A stretch of DNA of 64,000 nucleotides from positions 1,479,501-1,543,500 of the forward strand of contig NC_016027.1 in NCBI RefSeq assembly GCF_000182745.2, given 5' to 3'. A program made the position numbers and the translations under genes. Below the pieces are notes generated by a model, which saw only the letters and a program-made list of their open reading frames with translations, ran no database searches and was not told the DNA's origin. Source of the stretch: Komagataeibacter medellinensis NBRC 3288. GTDB taxonomy: Bacteria > Pseudomonadota > Alphaproteobacteria > Acetobacterales > Acetobacteraceae. Below are positions 45,728 through 55,264 of the stretch, in pieces; the first letter of the stretch is position 1; each line of letters starts with the position of its first letter.

Positions 45728-45797
45728 AAAGGTAATTTTATAAGACCTGAGATATGCAGGGCAGTCCGGGCAACTGATGGAAATCATGGAGAAAGGG

Positions 45798-46040
45798 ATG
45801 GCGCTCTACCAGTCGGCACAGTTTATCGACCTGTGGACAGATCCTGAATTCGACAAGATCCATCCTCCCCGTACTGTTGCCCCTCATTCCGGCATTTACC
45901 GCTGCGTGGGCTGCGGGGTAGAAATAGCGGTGGTGGAAGGGCAACTGCTCCCCTCTATCCATGCCCACCCACACCGGCTTGGCACGAGAGAGGCATGGCA
46001 GATGATCGTCTATGCCGACCACCGCCACAAACCGGGCTGA
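45798..46040 (+). CDS. small CxxC protein, 80 aa
   Basis: A soluble 80-residue protein starting MALYQSAQFIDLWTDPEFDK. It has one CxxC-type knuckle in IYRCVGCGVEIAVVEG and a downstream HAHPH stretch that could complete a zinc or iron site. No family name is known to me. GGAG six bases before ATG 45798 fixes the start better than the upstream ATGs at 45777 and 45786. It lies under two operator-like palindromes, which suggests metal-controlled expression. Confidence 0.65.
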   Translation: MALYQSAQFIDLWTDPEFDKIHPPRTVAPHSGIYRCVGCGVEIAVVEGQLLPSIHAHPHRLGTREAWQMIVYADHRHKPG

Positions 46041-46073
46041 ATATTCAGCCGTTGCGCATGTATCGGTTGGCTA

Positions 46074-46520
46074 TCACCACCAACCGCCGCCCCACGGCCC
46101 GCCCCAGCCGCCGCCCCAACCCCACATGCCCCAGTTCCATGAGGCATCTTGGTACATATCAGCCGTCATCTGCTGCTGGTCAGCCAGATTCTGCGCCTGC
46201 ACATAGGACATGTAGCGCCCATAGGCTGCCTGATTGCCAACATACAGGCAGTTGCAGACCTTGGGATCGGAATAGATGTAGAGCATGTGGTCCCCGAATG
46301 ATTTCTGCAGGAACCGGTTGGGTGGCAGTTTCTGCAGCATCAACTGCCGCTCAGGGTTGTTGGCAGGCCGGGCCACAAAACCAGCAGCGGCAAGGCTGTT
46401 TTCCTTGTCCGTAATCTGGTCATGCACGCTTTCGCACCCTGCAAGCCCGGTAGATGCAACCAGCAGCAAAGCACTGCCTGCATAAAGATGACTCAGCACC
46501 CTTTTTATTCCGATCGACAT
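46074..46520 (-). CDS. lipoprotein with Gly/Trp-rich tail
   Basis: A 148-residue lipoprotein. The leader ends in the lipobox STGLAGC. The middle (SVHDQITDKENSLAAAGFVA to VCNCLYVGNQ) is a soluble domain with a CNC pair that appears in small envelope proteins of acetic acid bacteria. The last 22 residues are almost only Gly, Trp, Met and Pro (WNWGMWGWGG, GPWGGGWW), and could stack on membranes or polysaccharide. ATG 46520 has AGG five bases upstream. It is convergent with the CxxC gene. Confidence 0.75.
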   Translation of the reverse strand: MSIGIKRVLSHLYAGSALLLVASTGLAGCESVHDQITDKENSLAAAGFVARPANNPERQLMLQKLPPNRFLQKSFGDHMLYIYSDPKVCNCLYVGNQAAYGRYMSYVQAQNLADQQQMTADMYQDASWNWGMWGWGGGWGGPWGGGWW

Positions 46521-46710
46521 GCTGCCTATTTCCATCATGGTTAATGGGTGCATCCTGTCTCATGCCACGCACGGAATAAAGACGTGACGGAAAAAACAGA
46601 TGCATTATTCCCGTAGAGTTTGATTTATCTCATGTCCAGAACGGGAACGCCAATGCCATAACATAAGGGCGATGGGGGCATCGCATATCGAATCATCACT
46701 TAAAAACCTT

Positions 46711-46745
46711 GGCAGGTTCCTTTCATGGGAGCCTGCCATTTTTTT
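46711..46745. terminator. bidirectional terminator hairpin
   Basis: GGCAGGTTCC (46711-46720) pairs with GGGAGCCTGCC (46727-46737). On the plus strand it is followed by seven T (46739-46745). On the minus strand it is followed by a TTTTT four bases away, so it can end the CtrA-like transcript (stop 46819). The rest of the 46521-46818 gap shows no gene. Confidence 0.7.
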
Positions 46746-46818
46746 ATGAACACCTGCCTGTTCGCGCCCCGCACGGGCAGAAAAGGATCATGATACCTGG
46801 ATGGTAGCCGGGCTGTTT

Positions 46819-47544
46819 TCAGGCCGTCGTGGCCTGCGCCATCGCGTTGCCCTGATGCATGTGCACGGGGCTGACTTCATCACGCAGTACGTAGCCCTGC
46901 CCCCATACGGTCGTGATAAGATGCCCCGTGCCCGCGCTCTGCAGTTTCTTGCGCAGCTTGCAGATGAAGACATCAATGATCTTCATTTCCGGCTCGTCCA
47001 TGCCGCCATACAGGTGGTTGAGGAAGGCGTCTTTTGTCAGGACCATGCCCTTGCGCAGCAGCAGCAGTTCCAGGATCATGTATTCCTTGCCCGTCAGGTG
47101 CACCCCATGCCCGTGCACGCTGACCTCCCGGCTACCAAGGCATAGTTCCAGGTGGCCAGCACGCAGAGTCGGCTCACTGTACCCCTTCGAGCGGCGAATG
47201 ACCGCCTGCATCCGCGCGGTCAGTTCCATGGATTCATAGGGGCGGGTCACATAGTCATCCGCGCCAGTTGAAAACGCCTTTACCTTCGAGGTCGCTGCCT
47301 TTTCCTCCGACAGGATCATGACCGGGGTGGGGAGCCGTGCGGCACGGCTTATGCGGATCACTTCAAACCCATCCATATCGGGCAGATCCACGTTCATGAC
47401 TGCAAGGTCATAATTATAGGATTTTAACATCCCCAGGGCATCATGACCGGTGTCGACATGATCCACCGTAAATCCGGCTTTTTCCATATGCCGGGTGGTC
47501 TCTTCGACCTTTCTGGCACAGGGCTCAACTAGCAAAATCCGCAT
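46819..47544 (-). CDS. CtrA-like response regulator with degenerate receiver (D51N)
   Basis: A 241-residue OmpR-type DNA-binding protein that aligns without gaps to Caulobacter CtrA for the first 100 residues. The DNA-binding end is nearly the CtrA one: HLTGKEYMILELLLLRKG, NHLYGGMDEPEMKIIDVF and VWGQGYVLRDE. The receiver has lost key acidic and basic positions: E7-D8-D9 is EPC, the phosphoacceptor D51 is N51 and K101 is R101. It is therefore unlikely to be switched by phosphorylation. Whether it is the main CtrA or a paralogue cannot be told here. The start at 47544 is set by alignment to CtrA. Confidence 0.85.
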   Translation of the reverse strand: MRILLVEPCARKVEETTRHMEKAGFTVDHVDTGHDALGMLKSYNYDLAVMNVDLPDMDGFEVIRISRAARLPTPVMILSEEKAATSKVKAFSTGADDYVTRPYESMELTARMQAVIRRSKGYSEPTLRAGHLELCLGSREVSVHGHGVHLTGKEYMILELLLLRKGMVLTKDAFLNHLYGGMDEPEMKIIDVFICKLRKKLQSAGTGHLITTVWGQGYVLRDEVSPVHMHQGNAMAQATTA

Positions 47545-47671
47545 ATCGACCATCCAGTAGATATTTGTCCTGTATCTACCTATAGGTGTGAGTATTAATT
47601 TTAACAACCTAAAGTTGACAATATATTAGGAGCATTTAATACGTTTTATGAATTAAAAGATTTATATTTAA

Positions 47672-47686
47672 TTAATAAACAGTTAA
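47672..47686. promoter_or_regulatory. candidate CtrA box TTAA-N7-TTAA
   Basis: TTAA at 47672-47675 and TTAA at 47683-47686 have exactly seven bases between them, the Caulobacter CtrA consensus. The box lies 128 bases upstream of the CtrA-like start codon and touches the thiD stop codon. The region is AT-rich, so chance cannot be excluded. Confidence 0.35.
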
Positions 47687-48480
47687 CTGAACGCGCCCGC
47701 CGCATGATCCAGCGGCCCAGCACCCGCACCATAGCCGGGAGCGGCTGCAATCGCCTTGCGAACATAGGTCCGTGCCCGTACCACCGCATCGCGTAGCGTC
47801 ATGCCCTGTCCCAGCCCGGTGGCAATGGCACTGGCAAGCGTGCAGCCGGTACCATGGGTATGCCGGGTGGGAATGCGCGTCCCGGCAAAGGCTTCCATCC
47901 GCCCGCCCTGTTCCACCAGTATGTCCACCAGGTCGTCCCCATCCATATGCCCACCCTTGAGCAGTACGGCACGCGGGCCAAGGGCCAGCAGGTCATGCGC
48001 AGCCGCCACCATTCCATCCGGCCGGCCAATAATGGTGTGGCCCAGCAGGGCTTCGGCCTCGGGCAGGTTGGGGGTAAGCACGGTGGCCAGCGGCACCAGA
48101 CGGTCACGCAGGGTCGTCAGCGCCGTATCATGCAGCAGGGCAGCGCCCCCCTTGGCCACCATGACCGGGTCAAGCACGTAAGGGATGTCAGCCGATGTCA
48201 TCAGCACGGCAGCGATCGCCTCGATCACTTCCGGTCGGTCCAGCATGCCGCTCTTGAACGCATCCACACCCAGGTCATCCATGACACAGCGCATCTGCGC
48301 CACAATGAATTCAGGCGAGACCGGCATGACATCGTGCACGCCAAGCGTATTCTGTGCCGTAAGCGCGGTAATGGCGGTCATGGCAAAGCCGCCCAGAACC
48401 GTCACGGTCTTGATATCAGCCTGAATACCCGCGCCACCGCCACTATCACTGCCAGCCATGATGAGAATACGCCCGCGCAT
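47683..48480 (-). CDS. thiD: hydroxymethylpyrimidine/phosphomethylpyrimidine kinase
   Basis: A 265-residue ribokinase-fold enzyme that phosphorylates HMP and HMP-P for thiamine synthesis. It has MAGSDSGGGAGIQADIKTV near residue 8, ALTAQNT, VLDPVMVAKGGAALL near residue 103, TPNLPEAEALLG and the anion hole RHTHGTGCTLASAIA near residue 208. It lies four bases after glmM. No TPP riboswitch-like element is seen, as expected inside this run of genes. Confidence 0.94.
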   Translation of the reverse strand: MRGRILIMAGSDSGGGAGIQADIKTVTVLGGFAMTAITALTAQNTLGVHDVMPVSPEFIVAQMRCVMDDLGVDAFKSGMLDRPEVIEAIAAVLMTSADIPYVLDPVMVAKGGAALLHDTALTTLRDRLVPLATVLTPNLPEAEALLGHTIIGRPDGMVAAAHDLLALGPRAVLLKGGHMDGDDLVDILVEQGGRMEAFAGTRIPTRHTHGTGCTLASAIATGLGQGMTLRDAVVRARTYVRKAIAAAPGYGAGAGPLDHAAGAFS

Positions 48481-48484
48481 GGTC

Positions 48485-49843
48485 TCAGTTCGCCATCTGG
48501 ATGGCGTTGATGGAGTCGCACATGTCTTCCACCACTTCTTTTACCAGCGCTTCGTCTTCCGCTTCCACCATGACGCGCACCAGCGGCTCGGTCCCGCTTT
48601 CACGCAGCAGCAGGCGCCCGTGCTCGCCCAACCGCTTTTCCGCCGCCTTGCGGGCTTCATGCACCTGCGGTTCGTTCAGCGGGCTCTTGCCAACAAACCG
48701 GATATTGCGCAGCAACTGCGGATAGGGCCTGAACATGCGGCAGACCGCACTGGCGGGGCGACCTGTCTCCACTACCTCGGCCAACACCTGCAACGCTGCG
48801 ATCAGCCCGTCACCCGTAGTGGCGAAATCGGACAGTACCATGTGGCCAGACTGTTCACCCCCGATATTGGCGCCCAGTTCACGCATCTTTTCCACCACGT
48901 AGCGATCGCCCACCGCCGTGCGCACCAGTTCCAGCCCCTGCGTGTGCAGATAGCGTTCAAGTCCCATGTTGGACATGACGGTCGCAACGATATGCCGCCC
49001 CGACAGGCGCCCCTGCCGCGCCCAGGAAGTGGAAATCAGTGCCAGAATCTGGTCCCCGTCGATCAGCCGCCCCTTTTCATCGGAAATCAGCACCCGGTCC
49101 GCATCCCCATCCAGCGCTATGCCGATATCGGCGCGATGGCGCAGCACGGCGGCGCACAGCGCCTCCGGCCGGGTGGAGCCACAACCTTCGTTGATGTTGA
49201 TGCCATCGGGGTCACAGCCAATGCGTACGACTTCCGCCCCCAGTTCCCACAGGGCAGTGGGGGCCACGCGATAAGCGGCGCCATTGGCGCAGTCGATCAC
49301 GATGCGCAACCCATCCAGCCGCAGCCCGCGCGGGAAGGCAGACTTGGCATTTTCAACATACCGGCCCGCCGCATCATTAAGGCGCGAGGCACGGCCGATC
49401 TGGTCAGGGGCGGCCAGCCTGTCTGTCAGGTCCATGCCCATATCTTCTTCGATCCCGGCCTCCGTCTCGTCTGACAGCTTGAACCCGTCCGGCCCGAACA
49501 GCTTGATGCCATTATCACCATACGGATTGTGGGATGCCGAGATCATGACCCCCAAATCCGCCCGTAGCGAGCGGGTGAGCATGGCGATGGCCGGTGTGGG
49601 CATGGGGCCTACCAGAGTCACATCCATGCCCGCCGACAGGAAGCCCGATACAAGCGCGCATTCGATCATGTAGCCCGACAGGCGCGTATCCTTGCCCAGC
49701 AGCACGCTGTGACGGTGCGTACCCTGTATGAACCGCAGCCCGGCAGCCTGGCCCAGCTTCTGCGCCACTTCGACCGTCATGGGGAAACGGTTGGCGGTAC
49801 CCCGAATTCCATCCGTGCCGAAAAGCCTGCGTGTCTTTACCAT
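48485..49843 (-). CDS. glmM: phosphoglucosamine mutase
   Basis: Converts glucosamine-6-phosphate to glucosamine-1-phosphate for UDP-GlcNAc. It is 452 residues. The phosphoserine loop is [15 protein letters not shown] near residue 100, the metal loop [14 protein letters not shown] near residue 243, and the sugar loop [10 protein letters not shown] near residue 325. [15 protein letters not shown] is at the C-terminus. It follows folP by 51 bases, the usual alphaproteobacterial order. Confidence 0.97.
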   Translation of the reverse strand: MVKTRRLFGTDGIRGTANRFPMTVEVAQKLGQAAGLRFIQGTHRHSVLLGKDTRLSGYMIECALVSGFLSAGMDVTLVGPMPTPAIAMLTRSLRADLGVMISASHNPYGDNGIKLFGPDGFKLSDETEAGIEEDMGMDLTDRLAAPDQIGRASRLNDAAGRYVENAKSAFPRGLRLDGLRIVIDCANGAAYRVAPTALWELGAEVVRIGCDPDGININEGCGSTRPEALCAAVLRHRADIGIALDGDADRVLISDEKGRLIDGDQILALISTSWARQGRLSGRHIVATVMSNMGLERYLHTQGLELVRTAVGDRYVVEKMRELGANIGGEQSGHMVLSDFATTGDGLIAALQVLAEVVETGRPASAVCRMFRPYPQLLRNIRFVGKSPLNEPQVHEARKAAEKRLGEHGRLLLRESGTEPLVRVMVEAEDEALVKEVVEDMCDSINAIQMAN

Positions 49844-49894
49844 TAACGGGGATCTCCAGATACGTTCCTGTCGTACATCGACCTACCTTACCTA

Positions 49895-50932
49895 TCAGGG
49901 CCGATCCAGCCCCTGACTGACCTGGACGGCCTGCATCATCGCACCAACATTATGAACACGCAGCACGGGATGGGGAAACACCATGGCCGACAGGCTTGCC
50001 GCCACCGTGGCCGGATCACGCAGCAGTGCATCGGGTTCGTGACAGATCTCGCCCAGCATCCGCTTGCGTGATACCCCCACGACAACCCGGCAACCCAGAT
50101 TGGCCAGTAGCGGCAGGCGCGCCAGCAGGTTCAGATTGTCCGCCATGGTCTTGGCAAAACCGATACCGGGATCAACCAGTATCCGCGCCCGGTCAATACC
50201 TGCCGCCACGGCTTCATCCACCCGGACGGATATCTCACGCAGCACGTCAACCGCCACATCTTCATATTCGGCATGTGCCGCCATGGTGGCCGGCGTGCCG
50301 CGCATATGCATGAGCATGACCGGGCAGCCATGACGCGCCACCACCGTGCGAGCCGCGGGGTCATGGGTCAGGGCCGAGACATCATTGATCACATCGGCCC
50401 CCGCATCGAGTGCACGATCCATGACCGAAGCCTGTCGCGTATCAATGGACAACCGCAGGTCAGCCAGTGTGGAGCAGTCCCTGACTGCGCGAATGACCGG
50501 CCCGATGCGCCGCCATTCTTCATCCACGGACACAGCCGGGGCACCGGGGCGGGTGCTTTCGCCACCAATGTCAACAATCCGGCAACCAGCCGCATACATG
50601 GCTTGTATGGATTCAAGGGCCGGGCGTACCCGATAATGCTGCCCGCCATCACTGAAACTGTCGGGGGTCACGTTGATGATCCCCATCACCTGCGGCCCCG
50701 GTGGCAGGCCGGCGTCAGGTGCTGGCAGGCTGACGCGCAGGGCCGCCTCCGCCCAATGCGGCGCGATCATGCAGGCCGGTACGATCCGCCCCGCGCCATC
50801 ACCTCCCAGCAGTCGCGCCAGCGCATAGGCGTGTGGTCCCCCTGCCAGCCAGCGCGCCTGCCCCGCCGCCACGGCCTGCTGTGCTGCACTGCCACGCAGC
50901 AGCGCCAGGGGTTCGATCAGCGGGTTATCCAT
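49895..50932 (-). CDS. folP: dihydropteroate synthase
   Basis: Condenses p-aminobenzoate with the pterin diphosphate in folate synthesis and is the target of sulfonamides. The barrel starts VMGIINVTPDSFSDGG near residue 82; GGESTRPGA, VINDVSAL and MLMHMRGTP follow, and RILVDPGIGFAKT and RVVVGVSRKRML complete it. An N-terminal extension of about 80 residues precedes the barrel; it contains SLPAPDAGLPPGPQ and is seen in related bacteria. AGGA with AAGG lies directly before the ATG. Confidence 0.95.
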   Translation of the reverse strand: MDNPLIEPLALLRGSAAQQAVAAGQARWLAGGPHAYALARLLGGDGAGRIVPACMIAPHWAEAALRVSLPAPDAGLPPGPQVMGIINVTPDSFSDGGQHYRVRPALESIQAMYAAGCRIVDIGGESTRPGAPAVSVDEEWRRIGPVIRAVRDCSTLADLRLSIDTRQASVMDRALDAGADVINDVSALTHDPAARTVVARHGCPVMLMHMRGTPATMAAHAEYEDVAVDVLREISVRVDEAVAAGIDRARILVDPGIGFAKTMADNLNLLARLPLLANLGCRVVVGVSRKRMLGEICHEPDALLRDPATVAASLSAMVFPHPVLRVHNVGAMMQAVQVSQGLDRP

Positions 50933-51032
50933 GCCTTATCCTGCGGGTCCGGTTCCGGTGCACTACAAACAGACATGGCGGGACAGCCACCGGCCACCCC
51001 GCCATGCTTTCTCCATACAGAGGCCCGCAGGA

Positions 51033-52976
51033 CTAGCCCGCCGGGGCCGTAGTACCCACGCCATCATCTCCCTTTGCCACGGGCAACGGTGCCACGGGGG
51101 CTGAAGGGGCCGAAGGCGGCACGGACGGGCGACGATTTTCCGGCATCGGGTCATCCACCACCACGCGCTCGATCTTCTCACCGCGCAGCACCTGCCGGAT
51201 TTCCTCACCGGTCAGGGTTTCATATTCCAGCAGGGCGGAACCAAGCCTGTGCAACTGGTCAATATGATCAAGCAGCAGGGTCCGGGCGCGGTCATAGGCA
51301 GCATCAATCAGCTTGCGGACCTCGTTATCGATCTCGCGTGCCGTCTCTTCAGACACATTCTTGTTCTGCGTCACACTATGGCCAAGGAAAACTTCCTGCC
51401 CGTTACCACCATAGGCAACCATGCCCAGCTTTTCGCTCATGCCCCATTCGGTCACCATGCGGCGGGCCACATCGGTCGCCATCTTGATGTCACCCGAAGC
51501 ACCAGTAGACACGTTATCTGGACCAAAGATGATTTCTTCCGCCGCACGCCCACCCATGGCCAGCGTCAGTTTGCCGATGCACCACGACCGGCTTTCAGAA
51601 TAACGGTCCTTCTCCGGCAGGCTCATCACCATACCCAGCGCACGGCCGCGTGGAATGATGGTAGCCTTGTGCACCGGGTCGGAACCAGGGGTCAGGATAC
51701 CTACCAGCGCATGACCACCTTCATGATAGGCGGTCATCTTCTTTTCATCCTCGGTCATGACAAGCGACCGGCGTTCGGCCCCCATCATCACCTTGTCCTT
51801 GGCGTTCTCGAACTCCAGCATGGCAACCGTGCGCTTGCCAAGGCGGGCAGCCATCAGGGCCGCTTCGTTGACAAGGTTGGCCAGATCCGCACCCGAGAAA
51901 CCGGGGGTGCCACGGGCAATGACCTTGGGGTCCACGTCAGATGCCAGCGGCACCTTACGCATATGCACGCGCAGGATCTTCTCCCGGCCCGCCACATCGG
52001 GGTTGGGCACCACAACCTGCCGGTCGAAGCGGCCAGGCCGCAGCAGGGCGGGGTCAAGCACGTCGGGGCGGTTGGTCGCGGCAATCAGGATCACGCCCTC
52101 ATTGCTGTCAAAACCGTCCATCTCGACCAGCATCTGGTTCAGGGTCTGCTCGCGCTCGTCATTGCCGCCGCCCAGACCCGCGCCACGATGGCGGCCAACA
52201 GCATCGATTTCGTCAATGAAGATGATGCAGGGAGCGGCCTTCTTGCCCTGTTCAAACATGTCACGGACACGCGATGCACCCACGCCTACGAACATTTCCA
52301 CGAAGTCGGAGCCGGAAATGGTAAAGAACGGGACATTCGCCTCACCCGCAATGGCACGGGCCAGCAACGTCTTGCCCGTGCCGGGGGGGCCGACAAGCAG
52401 CACACCCTTGGGAATCTTGCCACCCAGACGGGTAAACTTCTGCGGATCGCGCAGGAAGTCCACGATTTCCTGCAATTCACTCTTGGCTTCATCAATGCCC
52501 GCCACGTCATCAAACGTCACGCGGCCCTGCTTTTCGGTCAGCATGCGTGCACGCGACTTGCCAAAGCCCATAGCGCGCCCGCCACCGGACTGCATCTGAC
52601 GCATGATGAAGATCCACGCACCCACCATGAGCAACAGCGGCGCATAGTTGATCAGGTAGCGCAGGAAGGGATTGGTATCGTTCTCAAGCGGTTTGGCCGC
52701 GACTTCGATCCCCTTTTCCGTCAGGCGGGGGATCAGGGTCGGATCCTGCGGCGCATAGGTGTCGAACGATGTGCCATCGGTCAGCGTGCCGGTAATGTTG
52801 TGTTCCTGCACGACAACAGAGCGCACATGGCCGCTGTTCACGTCCCCGATGAAATCGGAATATGCCAGTTGCTGCGATGCGTGCTGCACGCTTCCCGGCT
52901 GGAAAACGTTAAACAGCAGCAGCAACAGGACGATGATGATAACCCACAGGGCCAGGTTGCGGCCGAAATTGTTCAT
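51033..52976 (-). CDS. ftsH: ATP-dependent zinc metalloprotease FtsH
   Basis: A membrane-anchored AAA+ protease that degrades unassembled membrane proteins and regulators such as LpxC or sigma-32. Two N-terminal helices flank a periplasmic domain. Walker A is VGPPGTGKT, Walker [12 protein letters not shown], the second region of homology is [21 protein letters not shown], and the zinc motif is AYHEGGHAL near residue 415 with the third ligand in the [10 protein letters not shown] helix. The 647-residue protein ends in a Pro/Ala-rich disordered tail. ATG 52976 has AGG five bases upstream. Confidence 0.97.
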   Translation of the reverse strand: MNNFGRNLALWVIIIVLLLLLFNVFQPGSVQHASQQLAYSDFIGDVNSGHVRSVVVQEHNITGTLTDGTSFDTYAPQDPTLIPRLTEKGIEVAAKPLENDTNPFLRYLINYAPLLLMVGAWIFIMRQMQSGGGRAMGFGKSRARMLTEKQGRVTFDDVAGIDEAKSELQEIVDFLRDPQKFTRLGGKIPKGVLLVGPPGTGKTLLARAIAGEANVPFFTISGSDFVEMFVGVGASRVRDMFEQGKKAAPCIIFIDEIDAVGRHRGAGLGGGNDEREQTLNQMLVEMDGFDSNEGVILIAATNRPDVLDPALLRPGRFDRQVVVPNPDVAGREKILRVHMRKVPLASDVDPKVIARGTPGFSGADLANLVNEAALMAARLGKRTVAMLEFENAKDKVMMGAERRSLVMTEDEKKMTAYHEGGHALVGILTPGSDPVHKATIIPRGRALGMVMSLPEKDRYSESRSWCIGKLTLAMGGRAAEEIIFGPDNVSTGASGDIKMATDVARRMVTEWGMSEKLGMVAYGGNGQEVFLGHSVTQNKNVSEETAREIDNEVRKLIDAAYDRARTLLLDHIDQLHRLGSALLEYETLTGEEIRQVLRGEKIERVVVDDPMPENRRPSVPPSAPSAPVAPLPVAKGDDGVGTTAPAG

Positions 52977-53107
52977 CTTGCCTACTGTTCCATCCGCTGG
53001 CCCTTCCGCCATCGCCCCGGATCAGGCGGATGAGCAGACGCCACGTTCACTAAGTTCTATCATACATAGGACGATCAAGGGATATTCACACCCCCATCCA
53101 TTACCTT

Positions 53108-54397
53108 TTATGACACCCGGCCCACCAGATTGCCCTGAGTCCCCCCGAACAGCATCCCCGGCAGCATGGGTTGGGGAGGATGGTTTGCAAAAACCGCATC
53201 CGCCGCCCAGTCCATCCTGCATACGCCCATATGGGGCACGGCAACCACCTGCCCCCCCAGCCACAGCGCGGGAAGCGTGCGCAGCACGCGCGCGGGCCAT
53301 GCAGGCCTTCCCCACGCGCGTGGCCACCATGCCGCCACGGGGCCTGCTGCCCCGACCTCACACCCGGGGGGCAGGGTACGGGCACGTAGTACGAACCGCC
53401 GGTCCCATACACATCCCACTACTGCGGGCATGCGTGGCGCCATGGCCGCTTCCTCGCGTGCTACAAGCCACTGTCCTTCACGCCATTGCATGAGTGCAAC
53501 GCCTGCCAGCGTTGCGGGTTGTGCGGCATGGGCAAGTAAAGTGATCCGCGCACGGTCAGGGGGATAGTCATGCCCCCCCACAACCCGAACCAGACCCGAC
53601 AGCACCCGGGGGGGCGCCAGCCCTGCGGGAAGCACCACCCACCCACCGGGGTGAAAACGGGCATGGATGGCCAGCCAGCCTGCATCCGCCCGGTCACGCG
53701 CCATGCGGGCCTGCCCCGCGCGCAGGGCCTGTGTCTTCAGCGCGGCATCAAGTTCGCCATCCTGCGCCAATGCCTGCCGCGCGCGAGCCCGTTCAGTGCG
53801 CAGGTCCGCGTTAGAGGGGTCTTCCACCCATGCTACACCCGCCGCACGCACCGTGGCGTAAAGGGCAGGCTTGGTAAAGGGCAGCAGAGGCCGGACAATC
53901 CGCACATCCAGCATGGGGGTGGCCAGCGCCATACCCGCCAACCCATCATCCCCGCTAGCGGCCCGTCTGCGCATCATGACTGTTTCGGCCTGGTCGCCCG
54001 CATGATGGGCCACCAGCAGGTCCAGCGCCCCGATTTCGCGGCAAGCGGCAAAGAGGGCCGCGTAACGCATGCGCCTGGCACGTTCGGCCATGCGGGTGCC
54101 GCGTTCCAGCCCCGCCAGCACCAGCAGGTGTGCGGACATGCCCAGAGCGGACAGGCGGCTTATGGTCTGTTCCGCCTCCCGCCGGGATTCGGCACGCAGG
54201 CCATGATCAACCACAAGCCCGACCACGTCTGGCCGCCACTGCCGGGCCAGAACCGCCAGCGCCATGCTGTCCGCCCCACCCGAAACTGCAACCGCAACCG
54301 GCACGCCTGCACCCGGCCATGGACCAAGGGCTGCCATGACAGGGCCGAAATGCCTCAGACCCAGCGGTTCATCCGGGCCGGACGGCGGCGTCGCCAC
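53108..54397 (-). CDS. tilS: tRNA(Ile)-lysidine synthase
   Basis: Makes lysidine at C34 of the minor tRNA-Ile (CAU), so AUA is read as Ile. It contains VAVAVSGGADSMALAVLARQ (PP-loop) near residue 35, VVDHGLRAESRREAE and LVAHHAGDQAETVMMRR. The C-terminal half carries a less conserved tRNA-binding region of about 200 residues. It starts with GTG exactly at the cpoB stop (TGAGTG), so translation is coupled. Arg/Ala content and length (429) are normal for GC-rich hosts. Confidence 0.93.
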   Translation of the reverse strand: MATPPSGPDEPLGLRHFGPVMAALGPWPGAGVPVAVAVSGGADSMALAVLARQWRPDVVGLVVDHGLRAESRREAEQTISRLSALGMSAHLLVLAGLERGTRMAERARRMRYAALFAACREIGALDLLVAHHAGDQAETVMMRRRAASGDDGLAGMALATPMLDVRIVRPLLPFTKPALYATVRAAGVAWVEDPSNADLRTERARARQALAQDGELDAALKTQALRAGQARMARDRADAGWLAIHARFHPGGWVVLPAGLAPPRVLSGLVRVVGGHDYPPDRARITLLAHAAQPATLAGVALMQWREGQWLVAREEAAMAPRMPAVVGCVWDRRFVLRARTLPPGCEVGAAGPVAAWWPRAWGRPAWPARVLRTLPALWLGGQVVAVPHMGVCRMDWAADAVFANHPPQPMLPGMLFGGTQGNLVGRVS

Positions 54398-55153
54398 TCA
54401 GTTGCTGCACTTGGCGCGCTTGCGATAGACCTGTTCGGCCGACTTGATACGCGGCGCGGGTACGGGAAACTCGCTGGCCAGCTTGTCCAGCGCCTGGCAG
54501 GCAGATGCCTTGTCATTGAGCGCCACAAGCGTTGCTGCAACCCCCAGCAGGGCGCTAGGTGCCTTTGCGCCATGGGGTGCACGGTTATAAGCATCGTAAT
54601 AGGCAAGGGCTGACTGACGGTACTGCTTCTGGCCCGCCAGCGACTGGGCAAGCAGATACTGCGCATCAACCTGTTTGGCCGATTTGGGGCCGGAGAGCAC
54701 CTGCTGCGCATCGGTCTGCGCGGTTGCAAAATCCTGCTGCATCAGCGCATCGTTACCGGCCTTGAGCAGGTCGTCCGCGCTGCGTTTCACTGCCGGGGCG
54801 GCAGGAGTTGCAGCGGTGGCGGCTGCGGCAGTTGCAGCAGTTGCTGGCACTCCCCCACCCGCGCCACCATGGCCATGCTGCATGGCGAAGTTCATGTCTT
54901 CGATCTGCTTGTTCATGGCAGCATTCTGCTGCTGGACCTGATTGTTTAACTGATCAATCTGGCCGCGCATGTCGCGCGTTTCCTGCTCAAGCGTATTGAC
55001 ACGGTCGAGCAGTTGCAGGGTCAGGTTATTATTGTCATCGGCCCGTGCCGTACCAAGGCCGGCCAGCGCGATACCGCCCGCCAGCATGCCCATCCTGCCC
55101 CATCGACACGACCGGAAGGCAACCGAAAGGAAACCCGACATTACAGACCGCAT
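54398..55153 (-). CDS. cpoB: Tol-Pal system protein CpoB (YbgF)
   Basis: A 251-residue periplasmic protein that links the Tol-Pal machine with peptidoglycan synthesis. A signal peptide (about residues 1-38, ending ARADD) leads a trimerising coiled coil (LTLQLLDRVNTLEQETRDM to KQIEDMNFAM). An Ala/Gly linker then joins TPR repeats (AGNDALMQQDFATAQTDAQ, ALAYYDAYNRAPHGAKAPSA) in the last 130 residues. AAGGGG lies nine bases before ATG 55153; 55141 is an alternative. Confidence 0.93.
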   Translation of the reverse strand: MRSVMSGFLSVAFRSCRWGRMGMLAGGIALAGLGTARADDNNNLTLQLLDRVNTLEQETRDMRGQIDQLNNQVQQQNAAMNKQIEDMNFAMQHGHGGAGGGVPATAATAAAATAATPAAPAVKRSADDLLKAGNDALMQQDFATAQTDAQQVLSGPKSAKQVDAQYLLAQSLAGQKQYRQSALAYYDAYNRAPHGAKAPSALLGVAATLVALNDKASACQALDKLASEFPVPAPRIKSAEQVYRKRAKCSN

Positions 55154-55197
55154 GAACCAAACCCCTTATGATGACAACACCTGCCTACCTGAAACAA

Positions 55198-55228
55198 AAC
55201 CGGCCGAGCGATGAACGCCCGGCCGGTT
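55198..55228 (-). terminator. terminator after pal
   Basis: On the minus strand a 13-bp stem with one mismatch (55216-55228 with 55198-55210, AACCGGCC core) closes a five-base loop and is followed by TTGTTT. It lies 36 bases after the pal stop and 45 before cpoB, so cpoB-tilS may have their own promoter or depend on read-through. Confidence 0.7.
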
Positions 55229-55264
55229 CCATACTACCACGCCTGAGAAAGCGGCGGCAGGGAC

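Noticed and set aside
47545-48485. TPP riboswitch near thiD
   Set aside because: thiD lies four bases after glmM, so there is no leader, and no TPP aptamer pattern is seen in the gap.
51249-53033. Plus-strand open frame of 594 codons over ftsH
   Set aside because: Antisense shadow of FtsH.
52977-53107. Heat-shock (sigma-32) promoter before ftsH
   Set aside because: CTTGAT is present on the minus strand, but no matching -10 of the sigma-32 type is at the right spacing.
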